A DNA stretch of 64,000 nt from positions 3,534,001 to 3,598,000 of the forward strand of contig NC_007777.1 of the NCBI RefSeq assembly GCF_000013345.1, given 5' to 3'. The first letter of the stretch is position 1. Each line of letters begins with the position of its first letter. Below are positions 1 through 7,140 of the stretch, in pieces. This DNA comes from Frankia casuarinae. GTDB taxonomy: Bacteria; Actinomycetota; Actinomycetes; Frankiales; Frankiaceae. The notes below the pieces were generated by a model, which did not search any database, had not been told where the DNA came from, and saw only the letters and a program-made list of their open reading frames with translations. The translations under genes were made by a program, and so were the position numbers.

Positions 1-1046
1 ACCGCGACGGTGCGCAGCGGACCGCGCACGGACTCGTCGTCGCCTTCCCGGGGCAGCGCGAACACCGCGTTGACCCGCGACAGCGCCCCCATCCCCCGCT
101 GGATGGTCGCCGCCGCCTCGATGAGCTGCGACAACGGCATCACCAGGTAGGTGGCATACAGCAGGAAGGCGACCAGGCTGCCGAGCGAGGCCGAACCGCG
201 CGCCACCAGGACCCCGCCGACCAGGAGCACGACCAGCACACTTCCCTGCACCGCGAGCTGCATCGCGGGGGCGATGATCGAGTCCAGCTTCGCCATCCGG
301 AGGCCGGCCTGGTAGGCGGCCGCGGCGTGGTCGCCGATGCGCGCGGCCTCCCGCCCCTCGGCGCGGTTCGCCCGCACGGTACGGATCGCGGCGAGGGCGC
401 GCTCCAGGTCGGCGGTCATGCCGCCGACGCTGGCCTGCCCACGTTCGGACACCGTCCTGATCCGGGACAGCGCGCCGAGTACCACGACCCCGGCCACCGC
501 CACCACCCCGAGCACGAGCAGGAACAGCCAGGGGTTCAACCAGATCATCAGGGCGACGGCGCCGACGACGCCGATCACGCTGGTGACCAGGGCGGTGAAG
601 CTGTACGCCACCGCCTCCCGCACCACGGTCGTGTCGGTGTTCGCACGGGAGATCAGATCCCCGATCCGCCGCGTGTCGAACACCCGCATGCGCAGCCGCA
701 GCAGGTGGCCGATCAGGCTGGTGCGCAGGCCGAGCAGGACGCCCTGGCCGACGCGCTCGAGCAGGTAGTGCCCGGCGGTGTCGATCACCGCCTGGCCGAC
801 GAACAGACCCAGCAGCGCCCCGATGAGCCAGCCGGGAACACCCCCCGCCTGCGCGGCGTCGATCACCCGCATCACGAGCAGCGGTTGGAGCACCCCGACG
901 GCGGTGCCAACCACGGTCAGCGCCGTGGCGATCGCCACCGCCCCGCGACGGCCGCGCAGCAGCGCCCAGAGTTCCGTGACGCCCCGCGACGCAGGCCCCC
1001 GGGCAGCTCCCCGGCCCTCCCCCTCAACGACGTACGCCCTCGTCAC
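1..1046 (-). CDS. ABC exporter of the lasso-peptide cluster (partial)
   Basis: Partial gene: the window ends before the ATP-binding domain. The visible N-terminal part reads as a type I ABC exporter membrane domain, with repeated hydrophobic helices (e.g. VLQPLLVMRVIDAAQAG, TALVTSVIGVVGAVALMIW, LLVLGVVAVAGVVVLGAL) and the intervening stretch RVFDTRRIGDLISRANTDTT, typical of the ABC_membrane family. It is the last visible gene of the lasso operon, where lasD exporters normally sit and pump out the mature peptide, often giving self-immunity. I chose the GTG at 1046, which overlaps the end of the B2 gene by 23 bases with a GGAAGGGG stretch upstream; other GTG starts are possible. The missing C-terminal part should carry Walker A, ABC signature and Walker B motifs. 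Role as lasso exporter is inferred from family and position. Confidence 0.85.
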   Translation of the reverse strand, partial: MTRAYVVEGEGRGAARGPASRGVTELWALLRGRRGAVAIATALTVVGTAVGVLQPLLVMRVIDAAQAGGVPGWLIGALLGLFVGQAVIDTAGHYLLERVGQGVLLGLRTSLIGHLLRLRMRVFDTRRIGDLISRANTDTTVVREAVAYSFTALVTSVIGVVGAVALMIWLNPWLFLLVLGVVAVAGVVVLGALSRIRTVSERGQASVGGMTADLERALAAIRTVRANRAEGREAARIGDHAAAAYQAGLRMAKLDSIIAPAMQLAVQGSVLVVLLVGGVLVARGSASLGSLVAFLLYATYLVMPLSQLIEAAATIQRGMGALSRVNAVFALPREGDDESVRGPLRTVA

Positions 1047-1554
1047 GAGGCACGCCCCTTCCCCGAAGCCCGCCACTCCCACGGAGCCCGCCCACGCGAC
1101 GGAGCCAGCCCACGCGACGCGGCCCGGTTACCGTTCCCGGACCGACGCTGAGCAGCGGCCGCAGGTAGCCTGCCGGCATCGACTCCCCGACGATCACTCC
1201 GTCCGCCTCGACCCACGCGTGCGCGGCGAACGGCGCGATGGTGCGCACCCCCACACGCCACGTCGGGAACGTTCCGGTCAACCGGCACAGCAGGGCGGTC
1301 GCTATCGAGCGGGGAACACAGCCCCGCGCGCCGCGGCAGGTGAGGCTCACGGCTGTCACCGCCTGCCGGGCGGCGAGCGCGGTGCCATAGTCGGCCGGGC
1401 GGGCGCCCGCGCCCACCCCCGTGAGCACCCGGCAGATGCGGGCCGGCGACTGGGTCGCGAGCACCCGCGCGATCCCCACGGCGACCAGCGCGCCGAGCCG
1501 ACGAGCGAGGGACGGTTTCGCCTCCGGCCGCTCGACCACCATCGGCGCGGTCAC
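1024..1554 (-). CDS. Lasso peptide leader peptidase B2 (transglutaminase-like Cys protease)
   Basis: About 176 residues, the usual size of stand-alone lasso B2 proteins. It would cut the leader from the precursor so that the freed N-terminal amine can be cyclised. The papain/transglutaminase-like catalytic residues are visible: Cys79 in RGARGCVPRS, His112 in FAAHAWVEADG and the following Asp118. I chose GTG at 1554 because its GTGA overlaps the TGA stop of the B1 gene, the same coupling as between the precursor and cyclase genes. A longer upstream start exists but would lie deep inside B1. The Arg/Gly-rich C-terminal tail (after about residue 135) is low complexity. B2 works with the separate RRE protein B1 next to it, which is the split B1/B2 arrangement of actinobacterial lasso clusters. 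Confidence 0.88.
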   Translation of the reverse strand: MTAPMVVERPEAKPSLARRLGALVAVGIARVLATQSPARICRVLTGVGAGARPADYGTALAARQAVTAVSLTCRGARGCVPRSIATALLCRLTGTFPTWRVGVRTIAPFAAHAWVEADGVIVGESMPAGYLRPLLSVGPGTVTGPRRVGWLRRVGGLRGSGGLRGRGVPRDEGVRR

Positions 1555-1868
1555 CGGGCCTGCGTCCGGGGATCGCAGACCGCCTCGGTCTCGGGTGACC
1601 ATCGGGACTCGGGCTCGGCCTCGATGAGGCCCACGTCCGCGAGTTGGGCGAGCAGACCCTCCACGTCGCGGCGCGCCGTCTCCGGGTCAACCTCGCTGGT
1701 CTCACACAGCCCGCGGACGGCGGCTGCCGTGTCACCGCCGTCGAGCAGGATCCGCAGCACCAGGTCACCCGAGGGGTTGAGGGTCCAGTATCGGCCGTTG
1801 TCGATATGGAGGAGCACCGCTCCGTACTGGGTCGGCGCCCGCACCACGTCAGGCCGCAGCGTCACCAT
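1551..1868 (-). CDS. Lasso peptide leader-binding protein B1 (PqqD-like RRE)
   Basis: Small protein of about 105 residues with the PqqD/RiPP-recognition-element pattern: an N-terminal beta region (VTLRPDVVRAPTQYGAVLLHIDNGRYWTLNPSG) followed by a helical part (VLRILLDGGDTAAAVRGL...VEGLLAQLADVGLIE). In lasso clusters this protein binds the precursor leader and presents it to the B2 peptidase. ATG at 1868 is used; a GTG two codons upstream (1874) is equally close to the GGAGGA ribosome site. Its stop overlaps the B2 start (GTGA). It begins 16 bases (22 with the ATG) after the cyclase gene ends. The precursor leader carries the Tyr/Pro/Leu/Gly signature that B1 proteins recognise, so the pair is self-consistent. 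Confidence 0.9.
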   Translation of the reverse strand: MVTLRPDVVRAPTQYGAVLLHIDNGRYWTLNPSGDLVLRILLDGGDTAAAVRGLCETSEVDPETARRDVEGLLAQLADVGLIEAEPESRWSPETEAVCDPRTQAR

Positions 1869-1890
1869 GATCACTCACTCCTCCGGTAGC

Positions 1891-3747
1891 TCAGTCAGGG
1901 CCCCGCCGGCTCGCGAGCACCCGCAGCCACGCGTCCGCCGCGAACGTCGGTCGCAGCGCCTGGTGGCGATGACCAGGTACGGACGAAGATCGGCACGCCT
2001 GGCGCAGCGCGTCCGACTCGATCAGGCCGAGATCGGCCAACGGGCTGTCATCGCACAGCTTCACCAGGACGTCCTGGCTGGTGCGCAGGCCCTGATCCTC
2101 CTCGGCGGCGGTATCCGCCTTGGTCTCGCGGCGCAGGCATTCCTGCGGCACCAGCCGGCGCATGGCCTCCTGCAGTAGCGGTTTGTACTCCCACGGACCG
2201 GTGCGCTCTTCGGGCCGCACCGCCAGCACCGCCCGGACCACCCGCTCGTCGAGGAAGGGTGCGGCGAGCGGCGGGCCGACCGGATCGGCGAGCTGGTCGA
2301 ACAACCGGAACACCGCCGCGCCAGCGCGGATGGCGAAGAGATCGGCGTGGCCGTCCCGGGTCTCGGCCAGCGGCCGGGCGCGCCGGACGGCCTCCGCGAA
2401 CGCTCCGGCCAGCAAGTCGAGGGCCGTCGGCGTGAGCCAACCCGGGACCACAGGCGGAAAGGCCCAGTCGAGCGAGGCCAGGACGCCCGGGTGGGATCGG
2501 CCGGAACCGGCCGGACGGCGCGCGTGGCCGACCGTGGCACGGCGGGCCTGGTCGAGCGCATCGGCCATGTCGGCGAGGCAGTCCCGGTAGCCGCGCGGGC
2601 GCATCATTCGCAGGCACGCCATCCACGGCCAGCCCTCCTGCGCTCGGTGTCCGCGCAGGTCGTGCAGCGCCCGCCGGGGCCGGCGGCGCAACAACCGGGG
2701 GAGGTAGGCGGGACAGCCGTAGGCGACCTCGTCACCACCGAACCCGGTGAGGTGCACCCGCGGCCCGTACAGCGCGACCCGGTCAAGACCCGCGCGCAGC
2801 TTCGCCCGGTCGCCGATGCCGACGAACGGCCGGTCGAGCGGTTCGTCGGCGTCGGCGATGCCGTCGTAAACGAGGGGAAGCCCGGCGGCGGGCAGGATCT
2901 CGCGCGTGACGCCAGGGAGCGTGGCCGCGGCCCGCGCGGCGTCGTCGTCACCGGGATCGGGGGCGATCCCGGTGAGCGCGACCACGTCGGCGGGGCCGCG
3001 CGCGGCCAGGCAGCACACCGAGGTGGAGCTCAGTCCGCCCGACAGATCACAGCTCACTGTCCCGCCGCCGGCGACCCGCGCCGCCACGGCCTCGGCGAGA
3101 GCCGCCCGCAGGGTCGGCGCCCCCTCCGTGCGGGACCGCACCGGTGCCGGTCGACGCCACCACCGCAGGACGGTGGCCTTCTCGTCAGGGCCGACGAGAA
3201 GGTAGTGATCCGGGGGCAGCGCGTCGATCGACTCCCAGAGCACCAGGTCATCGAGCGGATGGGGCGGTGACGGGTCGAGCAGCGACAAAGCCAGCGCCGT
3301 CCGGTTCAGCGGGGCGCCCGTGAGCCGGGCAAGCACGTCGGCGCGGTCGGCGGCGACCAGGTGGCTGCCCAACCGGGCGGTGAAGACCCGCCGGGTTCCC
3401 GTCGGGCTGCCCTGGACGCGACGGTGGCTGTCGATTTCGGCGATCACGTGGTAGTCGCCGGCCACGGCGCGCGCGAGGTCGAGAGCGTGCACGTCACGGG
3501 CCGAGAGAAGCAGCCGCAGGAGCTGTCGCGCGTTGGTCGCGGCACACCCGATCAGGGCCAGCCGCGAGCGCCCGGCGACGGCACTGACCATGGCATCGTC
3601 CGGCCAGTTGCCGACGATCCACGGCCGCCCGGAGGCATACCGCAGCATGCGACGAGCCCCCGGCGGACGCACGACGGGATCACGGTCGGCCAGCACCAGA
3701 AACCAGCAGGACGGAATCGGGACCACCGCCACCCCGGCCGCCGTCAC
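1891..3747 (-). CDS. Lasso peptide cyclase (asparagine-synthetase-like)
   Basis: 618 residues, homologous in layout to asparagine synthetase B. An N-terminal Ntn-like half without the N-terminal catalytic Cys is followed by a synthetase half with the PP-loop SGGLSSTS (residues 236-243) for ATP binding and the conserved GFGGDEV near residue 336. In lasso pathways the enzyme adenylates the side chain of Asp/Glu at core position 7-9 and joins it to the N-terminal amine. The GTG start at 3747 overlaps the TGA stop of the precursor gene, so translation of cyclase and precursor is coupled. The loss of the glutamine-hydrolysing Cys distinguishes it from a housekeeping asnB, and the B1/B2/ABC neighbours confirm the assignment. 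Confidence 0.92.
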   Translation of the reverse strand: MTAAGVAVVPIPSCWFLVLADRDPVVRPPGARRMLRYASGRPWIVGNWPDDAMVSAVAGRSRLALIGCAATNARQLLRLLLSARDVHALDLARAVAGDYHVIAEIDSHRRVQGSPTGTRRVFTARLGSHLVAADRADVLARLTGAPLNRTALALSLLDPSPPHPLDDLVLWESIDALPPDHYLLVGPDEKATVLRWWRRPAPVRSRTEGAPTLRAALAEAVAARVAGGGTVSCDLSGGLSSTSVCCLAARGPADVVALTGIAPDPGDDDAARAAATLPGVTREILPAAGLPLVYDGIADADEPLDRPFVGIGDRAKLRAGLDRVALYGPRVHLTGFGGDEVAYGCPAYLPRLLRRRPRRALHDLRGHRAQEGWPWMACLRMMRPRGYRDCLADMADALDQARRATVGHARRPAGSGRSHPGVLASLDWAFPPVVPGWLTPTALDLLAGAFAEAVRRARPLAETRDGHADLFAIRAGAAVFRLFDQLADPVGPPLAAPFLDERVVRAVLAVRPEERTGPWEYKPLLQEAMRRLVPQECLRRETKADTAAEEDQGLRTSQDVLVKLCDDSPLADLGLIESDALRQACRSSSVPGHRHQALRPTFAADAWLRVLASRRGPD

Positions 3748-3854
3748 GCAAAACGCCGCCAGGAGTAGTCACGCCCCCAGCCCCAGCGGCCGTTCGTCAC
3801 TGCGGCGAAGCTGCCGGCATCTTCCAGTCGCGGGGGGAGGTAGATAGCCTTCAT
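3744..3854 (-). CDS. Lasso peptide precursor (36 aa; core GRWGWGRDYSWRRFA)
   Basis: ATG at 3854 preceded at a good distance by GAGGAG on the minus strand; 36 codons ending in a TGA that overlaps the cyclase start. Residues 1-21 form the leader and carry the exact lasso leader spacing: Tyr5-x2-Pro8-x-Leu10-x3-Gly14-x5-Thr20-x. Thr at the penultimate leader position is the known maturation determinant. Cleavage after Asn21 gives the 15-residue core GRWGWGRDYSWRRFA. Gly1 with Asp8 would form an 8-residue macrolactam ring, leaving the 7-residue tail YSWRRFA threaded; bulky Trp11, Arg12, Arg13 or Phe14 could act as plugs. There is no Cys, so it would be a class II lasso peptide. It is basic and Trp-rich (four Arg, three Trp). 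The core does not match any lasso peptide I remember. Confidence 0.93.
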   Translation of the reverse strand: MKAIYLPPRLEDAGSFAAVTNGRWGWGRDYSWRRFA

Positions 3855-3988
3855 CGTCTTCTCCTCAGCGGTTTCCGCGCGCCCTCGCCCCGGTGGCGTG
3901 CGCCCCGGTGGTGATACACGGCGGCGCCGCGCGCGTGGCCCGGGCGCCGGCCGGCTGGTCCAGCCCGTATGGTTGAAATTCCCCCGCC

Positions 3989-4006
3989 GGGTTCACTGGC
4001 GGTTCA
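3989..4006 (-). promoter_or_regulatory. Possible SARP operator upstream of the lasso operon
   Basis: Read on the minus strand, TGAACCG (4006-4000), four bases CCAG, then TGAACCC (3995-3989): two near-identical heptamers with an 11-bp period. SARP regulators bind heptamer direct repeats with this geometry just upstream of the -10 element. Eight bases further the sequence becomes AT-richer (AATTTC), then CCATACG, either of which could hold a weak -10. The site lies between the SARP gene and the precursor, about 135 bases ahead of the precursor ATG. Binding is inferred. Confidence 0.5.
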
Positions 4007-4047
4007 GCTGACTTCCGGCGCACGACTCGGCCGGCACGGCCGTGGCA

Positions 4048-4896
4048 TCAGGTGACCCACGAGTCCGGATTCAGTACATGCTGATGGGCACGCCGCAGTT
4101 CGACACCGGGCTCGATCCCGAGTTCGGTCACCAGCCGCCGGTAGACCGTCTGGTACTCGGCCAGTGCCTCGGCCCGCCGGCCGGTGTGTTCCAACGCAAG
4201 GATCAGCTGGGCCCAGAGACGTTCCCGGGTCGGATGTTCGACCGTGAGCGCCCGCAGGGTCGGCAGCACCCGGTCGTACTCGCCGAGGGCCAGGCGGGCG
4301 TCGATCAGGTCCTCGCACACCGCCCAGCGAGCCTCCTCCAGCCGGAGGACCTCCGCGCCCGCGATCTCCGCCGGGAGCTCGTCGAAGGCGTCCCCCCGCC
4401 ACAGCGCGAGGGCGCCTTCGAAAAACCCGGCGGCGCGTTCCGGCGAGCCGGCGCGCACGGCGGCGCGGCCCTGCTCGGCGGCCGATTCGAACCGCTTAGC
4501 GTCGATCTCACCGGACGCGACGACCAGGCGGTACTCCCCCGGCCGGCTCTCGATGCGCCCGGGGCCGTTCCCCCCGGCTCCGGACGTGTCCAGGGGCGGC
4601 CGGAGGGTGTGCCGCAGCTCCGAGAGATAAGTCTTGATGTTGCCCCCGGCGGAGCGCGGCGGGGCATCCTGCCAGAGCGCGAGCCGCATCCCGTCCACAC
4701 TCACCCACTGGCCGGCGTGCAGCAGCAGGGTCAGCAGCAGTATGCGCTTCTTGCGCTGGTCGATGCGGACCTGCTCGCCCGAGGATCGCCGCACCTCCAG
4801 CGGCCCCAGGACCGCGAACAGGAGACCGGCCCCGGTCACGGAGGATGCGTTCGGACTCGCCTCAGGTAGGTAGTCGTCGAGCATCGTGGCTCTCAT
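4048..4896 (-). CDS. SARP-family transcriptional activator
   Basis: About 282 residues in the layout of short SARP regulators: an OmpR-like winged-helix domain (from about residue 20; FAVLGPLEVRRSSGEQVRI, then KKRILLLTLLLHAGQWVSVDGMRLALW and IKTYLSELRHTLR) followed by a bacterial transcriptional activation (BTAD) domain of TPR-like helices (IDAKRFESAAEQGRAAV... ending in LVTELGIEPGVELRRAHQHVL). Such proteins switch on secondary-metabolite operons. It lies directly upstream of the lasso operon in the same direction, 193 bases from the precursor, so it is the likely activator. ATG at 4896 is used; ATG 4884 also works and neither has a strong ribosome site. A tandem repeat lies just upstream of the start. 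Confidence 0.88.
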   Translation of the reverse strand: MRATMLDDYLPEASPNASSVTGAGLLFAVLGPLEVRRSSGEQVRIDQRKKRILLLTLLLHAGQWVSVDGMRLALWQDAPPRSAGGNIKTYLSELRHTLRPPLDTSGAGGNGPGRIESRPGEYRLVVASGEIDAKRFESAAEQGRAAVRAGSPERAAGFFEGALALWRGDAFDELPAEIAGAEVLRLEEARWAVCEDLIDARLALGEYDRVLPTLRALTVEHPTRERLWAQLILALEHTGRRAEALAEYQTVYRRLVTELGIEPGVELRRAHQHVLNPDSWVT

Positions 4897-4920
4897 CGAT
4901 CGGGCCCCCGTTTCGGTTTT

Positions 4921-4974
4921 CCCGTGCGGGCCGGCTGGTCCCGTGCGGGCCGGCTGGTCCCGCCCGGGCCGATG
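4921..4974. repeat. 19-bp tandem repeat upstream of the SARP gene
   Basis: Two exact copies of cccgtgcgggccggctggt (4921-4939, 4940-4958) and a degenerate third. The 13-bp part ggccggctggtcc occurs at 4929-4941 and 4948-4960 and again at 3949-3961 in the upstream region of the lasso precursor. It could be a shared regulatory site, or simply local duplication in GC-rich DNA. Confidence 0.6.
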
Positions 4975-5141
4975 CCGTCTCCCGACCCGGTGCTCCCGGC
5001 CGGGTGCTGGCCCGGTGGCTGAATACCCCCACCTCACCCCGGGTAGTCATCCGGTGCGTGCGGATATCGAGCAGCGCCCTCGGGCGGGTCGGGAACACCG
5101 GCCGGCGGCAGCGGAGCCCGGTCGGCGGGCCTCGATCAGAG

Positions 5142-5891
5142 TCAGATCCCGAGCTTCGCCCGCGTCTGCGGTCCGACGATCCCGTCAACCACCAGACCGT
5201 GCTTCAGCTGGAAGTCCTTGACCATGTGGTTGGTCTGGTACCCGAACTTCCCATCCACGCTGATCGGGTAGCCAAGGCTGGCGAGCCTCTTCTGGATCTG
5301 GTGGACGTCGAGGCGGAACCCGAGGCCGACGGCCAGCGACGGGTAGCGGGCCGCGGGTGCCACCACGGCCGCACGCACCGGGGCAGCCAGCGAGGAGTAG
5401 GAGATGTTCGTGAACCGCACGCCGCGCGAGACGGCCGCCGCCGCCGCCTGTCCCCGGGCCAGGTAGCGGTAGTGCAGGCCGTTGGTGTAGGCGCTCCAGG
5501 CGGTGATGCCCTGGCCTTCACAGACCTTCTTCGCCGCCCAGGCGTTGACGGCCGGGTCGTAGAGGTTGCGGTTACCCACCCAGCCGGCGTGGGCCCGCAT
5601 GTTGATCTGCCACAGGCCGCGCGAGTCCTCGCCGTAGGTGGCGTGGGCGTAGGGGTTGCCGCCGGACTCCGCAAGAGCCACCGCGACCCAGGTGGCCAGC
5701 GGAACGCCGCGGCAGCCGGGCAGTCCCGCGTTCGCGGCCGCGCTGGCGATCGTCACATCGGGGACCGTGGTGGCGGCCCTGGCCGGGCTCGCGGTGGCGA
5801 ACATGCCGGCGCCGGCGCCGATCACACCGACGGCGGCGACAACGGCGCCCCGGGTCCGGGTGGAACGTTTCCGATGCTTTCCCTTGGCCAT
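5142..5891 (-). CDS. Secreted lytic transglycosylase with peptidoglycan-binding domain
   Basis: 249 residues. N-terminal basic stretch and hydrophobic segment ending in ASPARA give a Sec signal peptide (cut near residue 39). The middle part has the transglycosylase/lysozyme-like fold signature: WVAVALAESGGNP with the probable catalytic Glu75, then SRGLWQIN and a C-terminal tail of the domain rich in Asn/Tyr. Residues about 185-249 form a PG_binding_1 domain (VHQIQKRLASLGYPISVDGKFGYQTNHMVKDFQLKHGLVVDG, of which the repeating pattern is clear). It should cleave peptidoglycan glycan strands outside the cell. Expression is probably controlled by the c-di-AMP riboswitch about 490 bases upstream, as seen for other actinobacterial wall-remodelling genes such as rpf. 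Confidence 0.85.
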   Translation of the reverse strand: MAKGKHRKRSTRTRGAVVAAVGVIGAGAGMFATASPARAATTVPDVTIASAAANAGLPGCRGVPLATWVAVALAESGGNPYAHATYGEDSRGLWQINMRAHAGWVGNRNLYDPAVNAWAAKKVCEGQGITAWSAYTNGLHYRYLARGQAAAAAVSRGVRFTNISYSSLAAPVRAAVVAPAARYPSLAVGLGFRLDVHQIQKRLASLGYPISVDGKFGYQTNHMVKDFQLKHGLVVDGIVGPQTRAKLGI

Positions 5892-6384
5892 TTCTTTGAC
5901 ATCTCATTTCGGTGTCGTCGAACACAGACGGGTGATCGAGGGGAGGGATGCCGCTCGAAGGAGGGCGAGCGGAGACGACCGCGCTGGAGAAGGGCAGCAC
6001 CCAGTGCCGGTCTGCCGGTGCGCCGAGAGGCCGTCCGGGGACGACCGGGGACGACCGATCGACGCGCCCTGGGGATCCCGGGGTCGATGGGCTGAACAGC
6101 ACGGCAGGCGGCCGTGGTCATTCCGTTCCAGGCCTGGCGGGCCCGGTGGACGGCAGGGGTCAGCCGACCACAGACGACGAGGCCGGGTGGCTTTCAGCCG
6201 AGCTGGTGGTATGGCGCGTCAGCGCGATCGGCCGGTACGGGCACCGACCGGATGGCACGTTCTCGCGAAGACGTCAGGGCGAGAACGGCGCCCCGTATGG
6301 CGGGGACGCACCGCGGGTCGCGCCGAACGGCGTCACGGTCCAGAAGACCGGAGCCGAGCGTTCCTGAAACACAGGCAACGTCGA

Positions 6385-6575
6385 GTCCTTCCCGTACGCC
6401 TGCGAGGTTAGCTGTCGGGTTCGGGCCGGGAAGCCCGGCCGTTTCCGCGGCGTGCGCGTAACGGCTTAACCCCAAGGGTGGCCCGCAACGAGCCACCCGG
6501 AGGAACGTGGTTCCCCCGCTTCTGCCCAAGATCTCTCGGAGGGAGCTGCGGACCGTGGACAGAACTCGGCGTCGG
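6385..6575 (-). ncRNA. ydaO-yuaA riboswitch (cyclic di-AMP)
   Basis: Minus-strand sequence shows the conserved blocks of this class in order: CGCCGAGTTCTGTCC, GGGCAGAAGCGGGGGAACCA, CCTTGGGGTTAAGCCG, a GGCCGGG/CCCGGCC stem, CCGAACCCGACAGCTAACCT and a closing GGAAGGACTC. These match the family I know from upstream of actinobacterial cell-wall hydrolase genes. The downstream gene on the same strand is the lytic transglycosylase at 5142-5891, so c-di-AMP would be expected to lower its expression. The leader between riboswitch and start codon is long (about 490 bases) and shows no other gene. Ends are approximate. Confidence 0.85.
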
Positions 6576-6845
6576 CCCGGAGCTGTTGATACCCCGCAAC
6601 CGTAGCGAACTACAGACCGTAGTGACAAGTACGAGTTGTGCCGAATCTGGGCGCATGTTGGTCACGATGCGTGCATAACGCTGCGATGCCGCAACTCTCG
6701 GACATCAATAGCAGCTACCGGTAGCGACGCAGATCACCCGTCACGACCGGATCTTGGCGATATGGCCGGTCTGTCGAGACGGGGACCGGTGGCCACGAGG
6801 TCCGGTAGTCACCGGGACCGCCCGGCCGTCCGGCAACCCAACCCC

Positions 6846-6886
6846 GGCAACCACGGCAACCACGGCAACCACGGCAACCACGGCAA
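6846..6886. repeat. 9-bp tandem repeat (ggcaaccac)
   Basis: Four exact copies of ggcaaccac plus a partial fifth, in the non-coding stretch between the riboswitch and the alpha/beta-hydrolase gene. No function can be read from it. Bases 5892-6384 and 6576-6939 otherwise show no supportable gene. Confidence 0.8.
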
Positions 6887-6939
6887 GCGGGAAGCCTGGC
6901 CCGGGGGTCGGGTGGCGTGCGGACGGGTACGCAAACGCG

Positions 6940-6982
6940 AACGGCGCAGGCTTCGAGCCTGCGGCTCGAAGCCTGCGCCGTT
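6940..6982. terminator. Perfect 20-bp hairpin, probable terminator
   Basis: Left arm 6940-6959 (aacggcgcaggcttcgagcc) and right arm 6963-6982 are exact reverse complements around a 3-base loop. It lies 158 bases past the stop of the minus-strand hydrolase gene and ahead of the next minus-strand unit, the place for a terminator. No T-run follows on either strand, as is common in high-GC actinomycetes. Confidence 0.6.
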
Positions 6983-7140
6983 GGAAAACGGACGATGCGG
7001 TACGGGACGGACGACTGACCCGCGGATTCGCGTGATTCGCGCCGGCACCCGCCGAGGAAACACCTGCTGAGCGGTTGGGCCTCCCGCGAAGGCACACCCC
7101 GATCGGACCGGCACGCGGGCGCGCCCGGCACCGGGCGAGA

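Noticed and set aside
327-1151. Plus-strand frames over the lasso exporter and B2 genes
   Set aside because: His/Arg/Gly-rich with no fold; the minus strand reads as ABC membrane domain.
6846-6886. CRISPR-like short repeats
   Set aside because: Units are directly joined without spacers and no cas genes exist; plain tandem repeats.
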